This document shows, one piece after another, positions 52,906-63,153 of a stretch of 64,000 nucleotides of DNA. A program made the translations under genes and the position numbers. The stretch's first letter is position 1; each line of letters opens with the position of its first letter. Source of the stretch: Anaerolineaceae bacterium (lineage in GTDB: Bacteria > Chloroflexota > Anaerolineae > Anaerolineales > Anaerolineaceae); contig JAENZD010000001.1 of the NCBI GenBank assembly GCA_016841445.1, positions 1,364,001 through 1,428,000 on the forward strand. The letters run 5' to 3'. The notes below the pieces were generated by a model. That model saw nothing but the letters and a program-made list of their open reading frames with translations, was not told where the DNA came from and did no database searches.

Positions 52906-54594
52906 ATGGCAAAAGCACTCTACAGAAAATGGCGTCCGCAGGATTGGGATGAAGTTACTGCCCAGGATCATGTTATTCAAACCCTGCGAAATGCAGTGAT
53001 CAACGATCGTGTTGCCCATGCTTACCTGTTTACAGGACCCCGCGGCACAGGCAAAACGACTACAGCCCGCCTGCTGGCGAAAGCGGTCAACTGCATCGAG
53101 CCTGACCTGGGCAAGCGGCCTTGTAACACCTGTGAGAATTGTATTGGGATCACCCAGGGACGTTTTATGGATCTGATCGAAATTGATGCGGCATCCAACA
53201 CCAGTGTGGATGATGTCAGAGATTTGCGGGAGAAGATCAATTTTTCACCTTCGCAGGGAAAATTCAAGGTTTACATTATCGATGAAGTTCATATGCTCTC
53301 AACAGCAGCTTTCAACGCCCTGCTGAAAACACTGGAAGAACCCCCGCCGCATGCCATTTTCATCCTGGCGACAACCGAAATCCACAAAATACCCGCTACC
53401 GTGCTGTCACGCTGCCAACGGTTTGAATTTCGACGGATTCCAATAGATCAAATCGTCCGGCATTTAGAAGAAAAAAGCAAACTAGAGGGGCTTAAAGTTT
53501 CTAAAAGTGTCTTCACTGAAATAGCCCGGCAGGCCACAGGCAGTTTACGCGATGCCATCTCCCTGCTGGATCAATTAACCTCAACAACCGCCGATATCAC
53601 CCTTGAAATGGCTCAGGACATACTTGGCACCGCCACAAACTTAAGTGTTATTGAAATTATTGATGCCCTGGTTGATAAGGACACCACAAAGGGTTTGGAA
53701 CAGATCAACAAGACCCTTGACGGCGGTGCAGACCCCCGACAACTTGCCCGGCAAATCGTTACATACCTGCGTAATGTCTTGCTGTTCAAAATGAATATCC
53801 AGAATCTTGTCGATGTAACTGAAGTTTTACAGGAAAAAATATTTCATCATGCAGAACAAATGACCCTCTCAGAAATCCTGAGCGGCATAGAAGCATTTAA
53901 CAAGGCAACGAATGAGGAACATGCCAATTGGCATCCCGGATTGGGGCTCGAATTGGCATTCACATCTTACCTTTTGGACCCTCAAGAAAGTAACCAATCG
54001 CAGCCTCAGGGTAGTAATAATACGGATGAGAAGAAACCCTCAAGGTCTTCACAACCATCAAAGCGTGAAGATAAAACAAACCCAGCAGAGTCCCAGCCTG
54101 AAAAAAAACAAAAAAAAGTAAAACCCGTTAAAACAAAAGAAGAACCAATAGCAGAGGAAAAGCCCCTCGCTGAACAAGAGATCGTGCCTGAAGAATCAGA
54201 ACCTATTGAAAATTCAGTTGAGGATGGCGATGAGATTTCCATCAGCCAAATTCAATCATCATGGCGGGAGATCAAAGGGATGGTCAAGCAGCATAATCCC
54301 CGGACAGTGGGTTTGCTGAACAGCTGCAAATTATCCGGTGTGAGGGGAAATACCCTCATCCTGGGTTTCTCATCTGAAACATTAAAAGAAATGATGGGGA
54401 AAGAAGGCAACACAAACTTGCTTTCAGACATCCTGAGTGAAGTGATGGGACAGCCAATGCTGGTGAAGTGCATCGTCACAACAAAGGAAGGCGGCTCGGT
54501 TCCACCAGACTTACAAATTGAAAAGGGCGGCATGGTTAGCACAGCTACCCGTGACCTGGGTGGTAGAATCAGCAGTGCACAAGAAGATATATAG
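52906..54594 (+). CDS. dnaX: DNA polymerase III subunit gamma/tau
   Basis: A 562-residue clamp-loader ATPase. It has YRKWRPQDWDEV at the start, Walker A GPRGTGKTTTA (about residue 45), a four-Cys zinc module (CIEP...CNTCENC), the DExx box IIDEVHMLS and the sensor SRCQRFEFRRI. After about residue 365 a Lys/Glu/Pro-rich linker leads to a C-terminal domain (about 445-530; WREIKGMVKQHNPRTVGLL) of the tau type. A run of A's in the linker (54105-54118) resembles slippery sites used to make gamma, but no reading-frame evidence supports this here. Confidence 0.95.
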   Translation: MAKALYRKWRPQDWDEVTAQDHVIQTLRNAVINDRVAHAYLFTGPRGTGKTTTARLLAKAVNCIEPDLGKRPCNTCENCIGITQGRFMDLIEIDAASNTSVDDVRDLREKINFSPSQGKFKVYIIDEVHMLSTAAFNALLKTLEEPPPHAIFILATTEIHKIPATVLSRCQRFEFRRIPIDQIVRHLEEKSKLEGLKVSKSVFTEIARQATGSLRDAISLLDQLTSTTADITLEMAQDILGTATNLSVIEIIDALVDKDTTKGLEQINKTLDGGADPRQLARQIVTYLRNVLLFKMNIQNLVDVTEVLQEKIFHHAEQMTLSEILSGIEAFNKATNEEHANWHPGLGLELAFTSYLLDPQESNQSQPQGSNNTDEKKPSRSSQPSKREDKTNPAESQPEKKQKKVKPVKTKEEPIAEEKPLAEQEIVPEESEPIENSVEDGDEISISQIQSSWREIKGMVKQHNPRTVGLLNSCKLSGVRGNTLILGFSSETLKEMMGKEGNTNLLSDILSEVMGQPMLVKCIVTTKEGGSVPPDLQIEKGGMVSTATRDLGGRISSAQEDI

Positions 54595-54618
54595 GTAATA
54601 ATTTTGAAAGGAAATTAA

Positions 54619-54960
54619 ATGTCTAAAGGATATAATCGGCCTCGCACACCAAAAGGCGGTGGCGGTATGATGGCCCAAATCCAGCAAATGCAGGAGCAAA
54701 TGGCTCAAGCACAGGAAGAATTAGCTAAAGAGACTGTAACCGCAACCGTTGGAGGTGGTGTGATCAGTGTCACCATGACCGGTGACCAGGTATGCCAATC
54801 TATCACTATAGCACCCGAATTGCTCGATGATGCAGATCCAGAGATGCTCCAGGACCTCATCACAAGTGGTGTGAATGCTGCGCTTGATAAATCCAGAGAA
54901 CTTGCTTCAGATAAAATGAGCCCATTTACAAGTATGTTGGGTGGTTTAGGTTTAGGCTAA
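54619..54960 (+). CDS. YbaB/EbfC nucleoid-associated protein
   Basis: A 113-residue protein with the YbaB core: a helix rich in Gln and Met (MAQIQQMQEQMAQAQEEL), a beta segment (VTATVGGGVISVTMTGDQ) and a C-terminal helix (LQDLITSGVNAALDKSREL). It is placed between dnaX and recR as in most bacteria, which strongly supports the call. A GGAAA site precedes the ATG. Confidence 0.95.
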   Translation: MSKGYNRPRTPKGGGGMMAQIQQMQEQMAQAQEELAKETVTATVGGGVISVTMTGDQVCQSITIAPELLDDADPEMLQDLITSGVNAALDKSRELASDKMSPFTSMLGGLGLG

Positions 54961-54976
54961 AAGGGATCGATCCACT

Positions 54977-55585
54977 ATGCGAGTTCTTCCGGAACCTGTT
55001 CAGAAACTAGTTGACGCCTTCGCTCGATTGCCGGGTGTGGGTCCCAAAACGGCATCTCGCCTCACTTTCTACCTGCTGCGTGCAGACGAAGATATCTCAA
55101 AAAGCCTGGCTGATGCGTTAATTGGCATCAAACAGGAAACGGAACTATGCGAAATATGCTTTAATATCACACGTAAGGGGGACAAAATGTGTGAAATTTG
55201 CGCAAGTGAAGCGCGCGACCGGGATATATTATGCATTGTTGAAGAACCGCTTGACGTTTTGGCAATTGAAAAAACAGGCGGGTATAACGGTCTATACCAT
55301 GTCCTGCATGGCGTCATCTCCCCTATTGAAGGCATTGGACCTGAAGATCTCAAAATTAAAGATCTGTATGAACGGCTTAAGAAAGAAAAAATCAACGAGA
55401 TCATCCTAGCAACCAACCCCAGCATGGAAGGTGATGCCACAGCCATGTATTTGCATGAACGCCTGAGCCCCATTGATGTACGGATTACAAGACTGGCTTT
55501 AGGCTTACCTGTTGGCGGTGACCTGGAGTATGCTGACCAGAATACCTTGCTTAGAGCTTTTGCTGGACGGCGGGATTTGGATTAA
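54977..55585 (+). CDS. recR: Recombination mediator protein RecR
   Basis: A 202-residue RecR with N-terminal helix-hairpin-helix (FARLPGVGPKTASRL), a C4 zinc finger (CEICFNITRKGDKMCEIC), a Toprim domain (CIVEEPLDVLAIEKT) and the C-terminal Walker-like GLPVGGDLEYADQ. It loads RecA with RecO/RecF at gaps. It is the last gene of dnaX-ybaB-recR and is followed by a terminator. Confidence 0.96.
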   Translation: MRVLPEPVQKLVDAFARLPGVGPKTASRLTFYLLRADEDISKSLADALIGIKQETELCEICFNITRKGDKMCEICASEARDRDILCIVEEPLDVLAIEKTGGYNGLYHVLHGVISPIEGIGPEDLKIKDLYERLKKEKINEIILATNPSMEGDATAMYLHERLSPIDVRITRLALGLPVGGDLEYADQNTLLRAFAGRRDLD

Positions 55586-55604
55586 TCCCTTCGAAGCATA
55601 ATAT

Positions 55605-55628
55605 AAAACGCCTTCTTGGCGTTTTTTT
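55605..55628 (+). terminator. Terminator after recR
   Basis: AAAACGCC pairs with GGCGTTTT around TTCTT and ends in a run of seven T. Confidence 0.88.
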
Positions 55629-55629
55629 A

Positions 55630-55657
55630 TTTACACACAAAAATATTGCGCTATAAT
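55630..55657 (+). promoter_or_regulatory. Sigma-70-like promoter for the flavodoxin gene
   Basis: TTTACA (55630-55635) and TATAAT (55652-55657) are separated by 16 bases, about 40 bases before the ATG at 55698. Confidence 0.65.
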
Positions 55658-55697
55658 ATTGGAAGCAATTAATCTATTTCTTAAGGAGAGGTGCTGG

Positions 55698-56162
55698 ATG
55701 GTAGAGCGTTTGGTTATCTATGATTCGTTTTTTGGCAATACACAGAAAATCGCGGAATCAATCGGTGAAGCCTTGGGCGATGCTGTCGTAAAAAAGGTAT
55801 CAGAGGTCTCACAAGATGATTTGGAAAATCTTAAGATTTTAATTGTCGGCTCACCAACTCGAGCCTTCCAGCCCAGCCCGGATATTAAAAGTTTTCTAAA
55901 ACAATTAGATAGCAACGCACTTGAGGGCGTAAAGGCTGCTGCGTTTGATACCCGGATTCCCATAGACAAAACGGACTCTGGCTTCTTGCGCACCTTGATA
56001 AAGATCTTTGGCTACGCTGATAAAATAATTGATAAATCACTGCAGAAGGCAGGCGCTGAAATTGCCCTTGAAGGCAATGGCTTCGGTGTATCGGACTCAG
56101 AAGGTCCTTTGATCGAGGGTGAGATTGAACGGGCGCAAACCTGGGCAAAACAGATTTTATAA
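55698..56162 (+). CDS. Flavodoxin-fold protein
   Basis: A 154-residue protein from the ATG at 55698, which has AAGGAG nine bases upstream; an earlier ATG at 55659 is in frame without one. The FMN phosphate loop is DSFFGNTQKIAESIG (about 8-22), with VGSPTRAFQP in the second flavin loop. It should be an FMN-binding electron carrier or a flavodoxin-like regulator; no partner is adjacent. Confidence 0.85.
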   Translation: MVERLVIYDSFFGNTQKIAESIGEALGDAVVKKVSEVSQDDLENLKILIVGSPTRAFQPSPDIKSFLKQLDSNALEGVKAAAFDTRIPIDKTDSGFLRTLIKIFGYADKIIDKSLQKAGAEIALEGNGFGVSDSEGPLIEGEIERAQTWAKQIL

Positions 56163-56499
56163 AAATTCTAAAAAATCAATATCATTCAATGAAGCAAATG
56201 TAATTACGCTTTTAAAAACGCAAAATGCTGGTTTCTAAACATTAATGGGACCTGATTAGCCCAACTGTCTGCGCATCAAACCTGTTGAGCTTAACCTGAA
56301 TTATCTGGATAACCTTTTTTAGATCTGGTTTCTAATACACGCGTTAACGCATGTTTTCTGCGGTTGATTCGCCGAGAATGCTGCTCGAGGTGTTCAATAT
56401 TGAAGATTACAACGCCCTCACAACATCTTTTCCCATAATTGTCCTCAATTCATTTCATTATCTATCAAATAATCCCACTGATGAGAAAGGATAAATACC
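56163..56499. other. Intergenic stretch with a start-less open frame
   Basis: No clear gene. On the minus strand 56449-56291 is open (about 52 codons) and codes for a plausible basic helix (EHLEQHSRRINRRKHALTRV) ending in a TAA, but it has no normal start codon or ribosome site. It may be a gene relic. Confidence 0.35.
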
Positions 56500-57123
56500 A
56501 TGAAAAAACTTTCATTATTCTTAGTTGTTATACTCTCGATCGCCTGCGCCTTGTCTCCGAAAGCGGCAGAGACCGCTGAGCCTACAACACCTCCCCCGCC
56601 AACAGAAACAGAAACACCGGTCTCAACACCCACACCAACACCCCTTCCAATGACCGATAATGATTTTACAGAAATGGCATTGGCTGCATGTGCAACGCTG
56701 GAAAGCGCTTTGCAGGATATTACAAACGCTACCAATCCCTTCTATGAGCGATATAGCCTGACCTCAGATGCTTACCAGGTCGCTGTCGATGGCTTATCTG
56801 ATCTGAACCCTGATGAATCTTCCGCACCTAACGCTGCTTCTTTTATGGAGTATATACAAACAATACCCGGCCTTTATAGTGATTATGGTGATGCAATTAC
56901 TGCCTCGTTTGACCAATCCGGGTTGATGTACCAGGAGATTTCCTTTTATGCTGTCATCGAAGAAGGAAAGGGCTTTATGGTCTTTGCTAACGAAGAATGG
57001 CACGAACTCGTCGTGGAAGAAGATCTCAAACTAAACTTTTATGAGACGAAAGAAAAATTTAAATCTGTTGCAAATCAATTAAACCTTGGATCTTGCGCCT
57101 CAATAGACCCGATCTTTGATTAA
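56500..57123 (+). CDS. Lipoprotein of unknown function
   Basis: A 207-residue protein with lipobox-like LSIAC (Cys16), a Thr/Pro-rich linker (about 25-48; PTTPPPPTETETP) and a helical domain (about 50-207) that I do not recognise. A GAAAGGA site precedes the ATG. It stands alone between flavodoxin and alaS. Confidence 0.7.
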   Translation: MKKLSLFLVVILSIACALSPKAAETAEPTTPPPPTETETPVSTPTPTPLPMTDNDFTEMALAACATLESALQDITNATNPFYERYSLTSDAYQVAVDGLSDLNPDESSAPNAASFMEYIQTIPGLYSDYGDAITASFDQSGLMYQEISFYAVIEEGKGFMVFANEEWHELVVEEDLKLNFYETKEKFKSVANQLNLGSCASIDPIFD

Positions 57124-57218
57124 ATCATCTCAACCCAAGTTATTCAAACCTCTTTAATCAAAAACAATTTAGCACCAACAATAAATTTGCAACGATTATG
57201 ATATGTCTTTGCGCGTCT

Positions 57219-57248
57219 TTTACAATACCTCTGCAAATAGAATATAAT
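57219..57248 (+). promoter_or_regulatory. Sigma-70-like promoter for alaS
   Basis: TTTACA (57219-57224) and TATAAT (57243-57248) are separated by 18 bases, 42 bases before the alaS ATG. Confidence 0.65.
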
Positions 57249-57289
57249 TCAAGGGTTACGGTTCAATAGTCATTATTGCAGGAGTTAGA

Positions 57290-60022
57290 ATGCAGGAAAA
57301 ACGCCGCGGCGCTGAAATTCGCCAATCTTTTATCGATTTTTTTGTTGAACATGGCCATACTTTTGTACCCTCATCATCGCTCGTACCTGGTGGGGATTCA
57401 ACGCTTCTATTTACAAATGCTGGTATGGTGCAGTTCAAAGATGTTTTCCTTGGCATTGACCAACGTCCTTATTCCCGTGCCGTCAATTCTCAAAAATGTT
57501 TGCGCGTTTCTGGCAAGCATAATGATCTCGACCAGGTCGGAAGGGATAATACCCACCACACCTTTTTTGAGATGCTCGGAAACTGGTCTTTTGGCGATTA
57601 TTATAAAAAAGAAGCCATTTCCTGGGCCTGGCAGCTTCTGACAGAAGTATGGGACCTACCCAAGGATCGCCTATGGGCAAGTTACTTCAAGGACGAGCTG
57701 GATGAAATCCCTGAAGATCGCGAAGCGGCAGAAATCTGGCTATCACAGCCCGGCTTCAACCCGGATCATCTGCTGGCTTTTGGCCGCAAGGAGAACTTCT
57801 GGGAAATGGCTGATACAGGTCCTTGCGGGCCTGATTCCGAAATTCATTATGACCGGGGTCCTGAATTCTGCGAATGCCAGGATGAACCGGGGCATGTTTG
57901 CCAGGTCAATGGCGACTGCGGTCGTTTTCTTGAATTTTGGAATAACGTTTTTATCCAATATAACCGCCTTTCACTCACTGAACTGGTTCCCCTGGAGAAG
58001 AAACATGTTGACACAGGCATGGGTTTTGAAAGGATCGTATCAATCCTTCAGGATGTCTCTTCCAATTACGAAACAGACCTTTTTATGCCGCTGATCCGAA
58101 AGGTTCAATCCCTGACGGGGCACAGCGATCACGAGCGCAAAGACAACCTGACCCCCTACCGGGTGATTGCCGATCACGCACGAGCCACAGCCTTCCTGAT
58201 TGCGGATGGTGTGGTACCCGGCAATATCGGCCGCAACTATGTCTGCCGCATGCTGGTCAGGCGTGGTGCTCGCTTCGGGATGAAACTTGGTTTACATGAT
58301 CCTTTTATGGCAGCAATCGCCCAGGTTGTGATCGATGAATATGGTGATTTCTACCCTGAGTTGAAACGCAATGCTGCCGCAATACTTGATAACCTCACGA
58401 GAGAAGAAGAACAGTTCCAAAAGACGGTTAGCGCTGGTCTTGAGCACTTGAGCGAATACCTGGAGGAACTTAAGAATTCTAAGCAAACACTTCTGGATGG
58501 TGAGCGAGCCTTTGATCTTTACGCAACATTAGGTCTGCCTCTTGAGATCACCCGCGACATCGCCCAGGAACAGGGTCTGGATGTTGACACAAAAGGCTTC
58601 CAGGAGGCAATGGAAGTACACCGGGTCGCGTCCGGTGCTGGGAAAGAGTTTGGTGAAATGGGCGGCAGAGACGTTGAAGTGTATGCTGCACTGCTCGAGG
58701 ATTTACGCCAATCCGGGAAGTTAGGTGCTGGCGGCGTAACGTACACACCCTACCAACCCATCCGGGAACCGCTGGAAGTTTTGGCATTGATCTCTGCTGC
58801 TACGCCAGCGGATCAGGCTAAACCAGGAGATCAGGTTGCTGTTCTCCTCCCCAAAACATGGTTCTATGTCGAATCAGGCGGCCAGGTATCGGATACCGGT
58901 CAGCTTACCAGCGCCACAGGTAAAGAATGGACCATTCGGATTAAGGAAATGCAGAAACCTGCTGCAGGCGTGATCGTACATATCGGTGAGGTTACTCAAG
59001 GCACACCCAAAGTCGGTGACATTGCATTTGTACAGGTGGATGAAACACGGCGGACACAGATCATGCGCAACCATACTGCCACCCACCTTATGCATGCTGC
59101 TTTACATGACGTTTTAGGTGAGCATGCACGCCAGGCTGGTTCACTGGTCGCCCCGGACCGGCTGCGGTTTGACTTCAATCATCCCAAACCGATGACACGG
59201 GAAGAGATCCTGGCAGTTGAGGCCCAGGTAAATCAATCGATTCTGGCGAACTATGAACTTAAAATCGTCGAAAAACCGCTCCAGGAAGCGATTAATGAAG
59301 GCGCGATGGCACTCTTTGGAGAAAAGTATGGGGCTGAAGTACGCACGATCAGCATCCGGGATGAACATCCCTTCTCTTATGAATTATGCGGCGGCACCCA
59401 TGTCGATGAAACCGGTGATATTGGTTTGTTTATCATCACTTATGAAGGCAGCATTGCTGCCGGCGTCAGGCGGATTGAAGCCGTGACCGGCTGGAAAGCC
59501 TACCAGATCGCCCGCGAACGTATGAACCTGCTGGATAATATCAACCAGTATCTTGGCACATCTCAAGATGAAGCAATCCAAAAGATCAAGAACTTATCAG
59601 CTGACCTTGCCGCAAGCCATAAGGAAGTTGAAAAACTGCGTTCAAAACAAGTGGCGAGCGCATTCGAGGATAAATTATCCCAGCCAGAGATGATCGAAGG
59701 CGTTCGTGTTTTACGAACGACATTGCCGGACGCAGACATGGATGCCCTCCTGGCTATGGCCGATAAATTCAGACAGAAATATGGATCGGGTGTTGTTGTT
59801 TTGGGTTCTGTGCAAGGCAATAAACCCATATTGATGACAGCTATCACGGATGACCTTGTGGAAAAAGGCTTGCACGCTAGTAAATTGATCAAACAAGTTG
59901 CCGGTATCATTGGCGGTGGCGGCGGTGGCCGGCCAACGCTTGCGCAAGCTGGCGGTAAAGATCCATCGAAATTGGATGAGGCTTTAGATCAGGTTGCAGT
60001 TTACCTCAGGGAAAATCTATAA
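57290..60022 (+). CDS. alaS: Alanyl-tRNA synthetase
   Basis: A 910-residue class II synthetase. Motif 1 and 2 regions are FTNAGMVQFKDVFLG and HHTFFEMLGNWSFGDY. The editing domain has HTATHLMHAAL and the CGGTHVDETGDIG segment. The C-terminal C-Ala region has a glycine run (IIGGGGGGRPTLAQAGG). An insert with CECQDEPGHVCQVNGDC-like Cys residues near residue 205 belongs to the longer bacterial form. GGAG precedes the ATG. A cotranscription with mutS 99 bases downstream is possible. Confidence 0.97.
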   Translation: MQEKRRGAEIRQSFIDFFVEHGHTFVPSSSLVPGGDSTLLFTNAGMVQFKDVFLGIDQRPYSRAVNSQKCLRVSGKHNDLDQVGRDNTHHTFFEMLGNWSFGDYYKKEAISWAWQLLTEVWDLPKDRLWASYFKDELDEIPEDREAAEIWLSQPGFNPDHLLAFGRKENFWEMADTGPCGPDSEIHYDRGPEFCECQDEPGHVCQVNGDCGRFLEFWNNVFIQYNRLSLTELVPLEKKHVDTGMGFERIVSILQDVSSNYETDLFMPLIRKVQSLTGHSDHERKDNLTPYRVIADHARATAFLIADGVVPGNIGRNYVCRMLVRRGARFGMKLGLHDPFMAAIAQVVIDEYGDFYPELKRNAAAILDNLTREEEQFQKTVSAGLEHLSEYLEELKNSKQTLLDGERAFDLYATLGLPLEITRDIAQEQGLDVDTKGFQEAMEVHRVASGAGKEFGEMGGRDVEVYAALLEDLRQSGKLGAGGVTYTPYQPIREPLEVLALISAATPADQAKPGDQVAVLLPKTWFYVESGGQVSDTGQLTSATGKEWTIRIKEMQKPAAGVIVHIGEVTQGTPKVGDIAFVQVDETRRTQIMRNHTATHLMHAALHDVLGEHARQAGSLVAPDRLRFDFNHPKPMTREEILAVEAQVNQSILANYELKIVEKPLQEAINEGAMALFGEKYGAEVRTISIRDEHPFSYELCGGTHVDETGDIGLFIITYEGSIAAGVRRIEAVTGWKAYQIARERMNLLDNINQYLGTSQDEAIQKIKNLSADLAASHKEVEKLRSKQVASAFEDKLSQPEMIEGVRVLRTTLPDADMDALLAMADKFRQKYGSGVVVLGSVQGNKPILMTAITDDLVEKGLHASKLIKQVAGIIGGGGGGRPTLAQAGGKDPSKLDEALDQVAVYLRENL

Positions 60023-60121
60023 GGCAGAGCACCCACGCTGATTCAGGATCAACCAAGGCAGCATTGTTGATAAAACCACAATCCATAACATCGTTCCTGT
60101 AAGGAATTTAAGGGTCAGTTA

Positions 60122-62692
60122 ATGACGAAAGTTACACCGCTACGACAGCAATATCTCGATATCAAAAGGAAGCACCCGGATGCCATCGTATTCTTTCGCC
60201 TGGGTGATTTCTACGAGACCTTCGACGAGGACGCAAAGATTACTTCACGCGAACTGGATATTGTGCTTACGTCCAGACCCGTTTCAAAAGGCATCAGGGT
60301 TCCAATGGCGGGCATCCCGCACCATGCAGCAGAGAATTACCTGTCTCGCTTGATCGAAAAAGGGTACCACGTCGCGATCTGTGAGCAGGTCAGTGACGAG
60401 CCGGAGAATGGGTTAGTTCCCAGGGAGGTTGTTAGGGTCATCACACCTGGTACGGTTGTGGAACCTGCCTTGCTTCAGCACCATCAAAACAACTACCTCG
60501 CAGCCACCTTCTACCAGGATAACCGTGCAGGTGTTGCCTATGTTGATATTTCAACGGGGGAATTCGCGGTAACAGAAATCTCAGGAAAAGACATCATCAA
60601 TCAAGTTCGTGGTGAAATTTTCCGGTTAAGACCTTCAGAGGTTCTTTGGCCTGACTCCTTGCCCAAAATCGAGGGGCTGCCCGGTTTTCTTTCTGATTAT
60701 GAAAGCTGGCATTATGAGTTGGGACGCTGCACTGACATACTGCAGGACCATTTCAAGGTGACAACCCTGGATGGCTTTGGTCTGCGTGGAAAACCAATGG
60801 CGGTGCGTACCGCTGGCGCAGTACTTTCCTATATTGAGGATACGCAGCGTGAATCTCTAAAGCTTTTAAACAGTCTGAGCACTTATACCCTGGATGAGTT
60901 CATGGTATTGGATGCTGAAACACGTCGAAACCTCGAACTGACAGAAACCATCCGTACCGGAAAGACGCAAGGGTCTTTACTCGATATCCTGGACGAAACC
61001 CAAACCCCCATGGGGGGGCGCCTATTACATCAATGGGTCAGCAAACCGCTATTGGACGTCGGGCACATCAATAAAAGGCTCGATGCGGTTGAATTCCTTT
61101 TTAAGAACGGCCTGCTCAGGGCTGAAGCCATGGAAGCCCTGGCAGATTTTGACGACCTTGAACGCCTGACCAACCGTGTGATCTCTGGCCATGCCATACC
61201 GCGTGATCTTGTCGCAATGCGGGAAAACCTTTCCCGCCTTCCAGCACTGAAAGATATCTTCCCGGAAGATACCAAGGGGCTGCATACCACCCTTTCACAA
61301 ATTCACGCTTGCAGCCAGTCGCTCGCACTGCTTAAATCAGCGATCCAGGATGATCCGCCCGCCACTTTGGCCAATATTGGGATCATTCGGAAAGGTTTTT
61401 CCGCAGAATTAGACAATATTCTGGATTCATCTAGCCATGCTCGCCAGTGGATTGCAGAACTTGAGAAAAACGAAAAGAAACGCACAGGTATCAAATCACT
61501 GAAAGTGGGTTACAACAAGGTTTATGGTTATTACATTGAAGTCACGAAATCAAACACCGGGCTTGTACCTGAGGATTATATCCGTAAGCAGACACTGGTT
61601 AATGCCGAACGCTATATCACACCTGAATTAAAAGAATATGAAACACTGGTTCTGAATGCTGAAGAGCAAATCCACGAAATTGAGATTCGCGTTTTCAGAC
61701 AAGTTTGTGATGAGCTTGCAGAAGGTTCCAAAGCGTTGCTCGAAACAGCTCGGGGATTGGCTGAATTGGATGCGTATCTATCGCTGGCAGAAACGGCTGC
61801 GCTCAATGGCTTTCACCGTCCCGAAATTGTGGAAGAAAGATGCCTGACCATCCACAACGGAAGGCACCCCGTGGTAGAAAAATTACGATCTCAGGAGCGT
61901 TTTGTTCCCAACGATGCTATCATGGCAGATGATGAAATCATTAGGATCATCACCGGGCCAAATATGAGCGGTAAATCAACCTTCTTGCGCCAGGTTGCAC
62001 TGATCGTGCTTATGGCACAAATGGGATCTTTCATTCCAGCAGAAAAGGCGAAAATTGGTTTGGTAGACCGCATCTTTACCCGGATCGGCGCCCAGGATGA
62101 GATCCATGCCGGGCAATCAACATTCATGGTTGAGATGATCGAGGCGGCCAATATCCTGCATCATGCCACCCCGCGCAGCTTACTCATCCTGGATGAGATT
62201 GGTCGTGGTACAAGCACTTATGATGGTGTTTCGATCGCTTGGGCGATGGTTGAATTCATTCACAGCCATCCTGAATTGAAATCTTACACTTTATTTGCCA
62301 CCCATTACCATGAATTGACCCAACTGGCTGACCTGCTCCCAGGTGTACGAAACTATAATGTCGCAGTTTCCGAATCCGATGGTCGGGTCGTATTTCTGCA
62401 TAAAATCATCCCCGGCGGAGCTGATCGTTCCTACGGCATCCATGTAGCACAAATCGCAGGCCTTCCCAAACCTGTTATCCAGCGCGCCAATGAGATACTC
62501 AAACAGCTGGAAGACTCCTCAGGCACAACGCTGAAAATGGAAGAAACGATGCAGCAGCAATTAGCCTTATTCCCGGAAAATAATGCCCTTCTGGAAGCAT
62601 TTAAGGACCTGGACATCAACAGCCTGACACCGATTGAAGCACTCAACTTGCTTTACGATTGGAAACGTCGTTTCCTAAGCGACAACCAGTAA
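60122..62692 (+). CDS. mutS: DNA mismatch repair protein MutS
   Basis: An 856-residue MutS1. The mismatch-reading motif is GDFYETF (Phe-x-Glu) near residue 30. The ATPase has Walker A GPNMSGKST, Walker B LLILDEIGRGTS and the downstream ATHYHELTQL. The C-terminal helix-turn-helix follows (GIHVAQIAGLPKPVIQRA). No mutL gene is present in the window. Confidence 0.97.
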   Translation: MTKVTPLRQQYLDIKRKHPDAIVFFRLGDFYETFDEDAKITSRELDIVLTSRPVSKGIRVPMAGIPHHAAENYLSRLIEKGYHVAICEQVSDEPENGLVPREVVRVITPGTVVEPALLQHHQNNYLAATFYQDNRAGVAYVDISTGEFAVTEISGKDIINQVRGEIFRLRPSEVLWPDSLPKIEGLPGFLSDYESWHYELGRCTDILQDHFKVTTLDGFGLRGKPMAVRTAGAVLSYIEDTQRESLKLLNSLSTYTLDEFMVLDAETRRNLELTETIRTGKTQGSLLDILDETQTPMGGRLLHQWVSKPLLDVGHINKRLDAVEFLFKNGLLRAEAMEALADFDDLERLTNRVISGHAIPRDLVAMRENLSRLPALKDIFPEDTKGLHTTLSQIHACSQSLALLKSAIQDDPPATLANIGIIRKGFSAELDNILDSSSHARQWIAELEKNEKKRTGIKSLKVGYNKVYGYYIEVTKSNTGLVPEDYIRKQTLVNAERYITPELKEYETLVLNAEEQIHEIEIRVFRQVCDELAEGSKALLETARGLAELDAYLSLAETAALNGFHRPEIVEERCLTIHNGRHPVVEKLRSQERFVPNDAIMADDEIIRIITGPNMSGKSTFLRQVALIVLMAQMGSFIPAEKAKIGLVDRIFTRIGAQDEIHAGQSTFMVEMIEAANILHHATPRSLLILDEIGRGTSTYDGVSIAWAMVEFIHSHPELKSYTLFATHYHELTQLADLLPGVRNYNVAVSESDGRVVFLHKIIPGGADRSYGIHVAQIAGLPKPVIQRANEILKQLEDSSGTTLKMEETMQQQLALFPENNALLEAFKDLDINSLTPIEALNLLYDWKRRFLSDNQ

Positions 62693-62808
62693 ATATCCTA
62701 AAATTTTTCCTATATATTAGAGTCAAATTTCCTTATGCAAGTTTTGTTTACCGCTTCATTTATGGTAATAATTAATTATGTAAATGACCAATATTAAAAA
62801 GGTGGCAT

Positions 62809-63153
62809 ATGCCTGATCTAACCCTGCAGAAATGCGTACCGTGCGAAAGTGGCGCACCAGCCCTGACAGAAGAGGAAATTGAGGATTACCGAAAGGATGT
62901 TCCGAGATGGAAAGTGCTTGAGATTGAAGGGGTCAAACGTCTCAAGCGAAGGTTCTCCTTCGAAGATTTTGCCCAAGCGTTAAAATTCACCAATAAAATC
63001 GGTGAGATCGCAGAAGAACAGGACCACCATCCGCTAATTAAACTGACCTGGGGAAGGGTTACCATCGAATGGTGGACACATGCTGTTGATGGACTGCATA
63101 AGAACGACTTCATCATGGCAGCAAAGACGTCCCAAGCTTTCGAAAACTTCTAA
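62809..63153 (+). CDS. phhB: Pterin-4a-carbinolamine dehydratase
   Basis: A 114-residue protein with the family motif EEQDHHPLIKLTWGRVTIEWWTH (as EEQDHHP and VTIEWWTHAVDGL), where the two adjacent His and the later His form the active site. It dehydrates 4a-hydroxytetrahydropterin formed by aromatic amino acid hydroxylases, or may serve molybdopterin enzymes. The first 20 residues contain CVPC, common in bacterial forms. No hydroxylase is adjacent. Confidence 0.93.
   Translation: MPDLTLQKCVPCESGAPALTEEEIEDYRKDVPRWKVLEIEGVKRLKRRFSFEDFAQALKFTNKIGEIAEEQDHHPLIKLTWGRVTIEWWTHAVDGLHKNDFIMAAKTSQAFENF

Noticed and set aside
54105-54118. Programmed frameshift in dnaX
   Set aside because: An A-rich run exists in the linker, but it is split by other bases and no following hairpin or early stop in the shifted frame was established.
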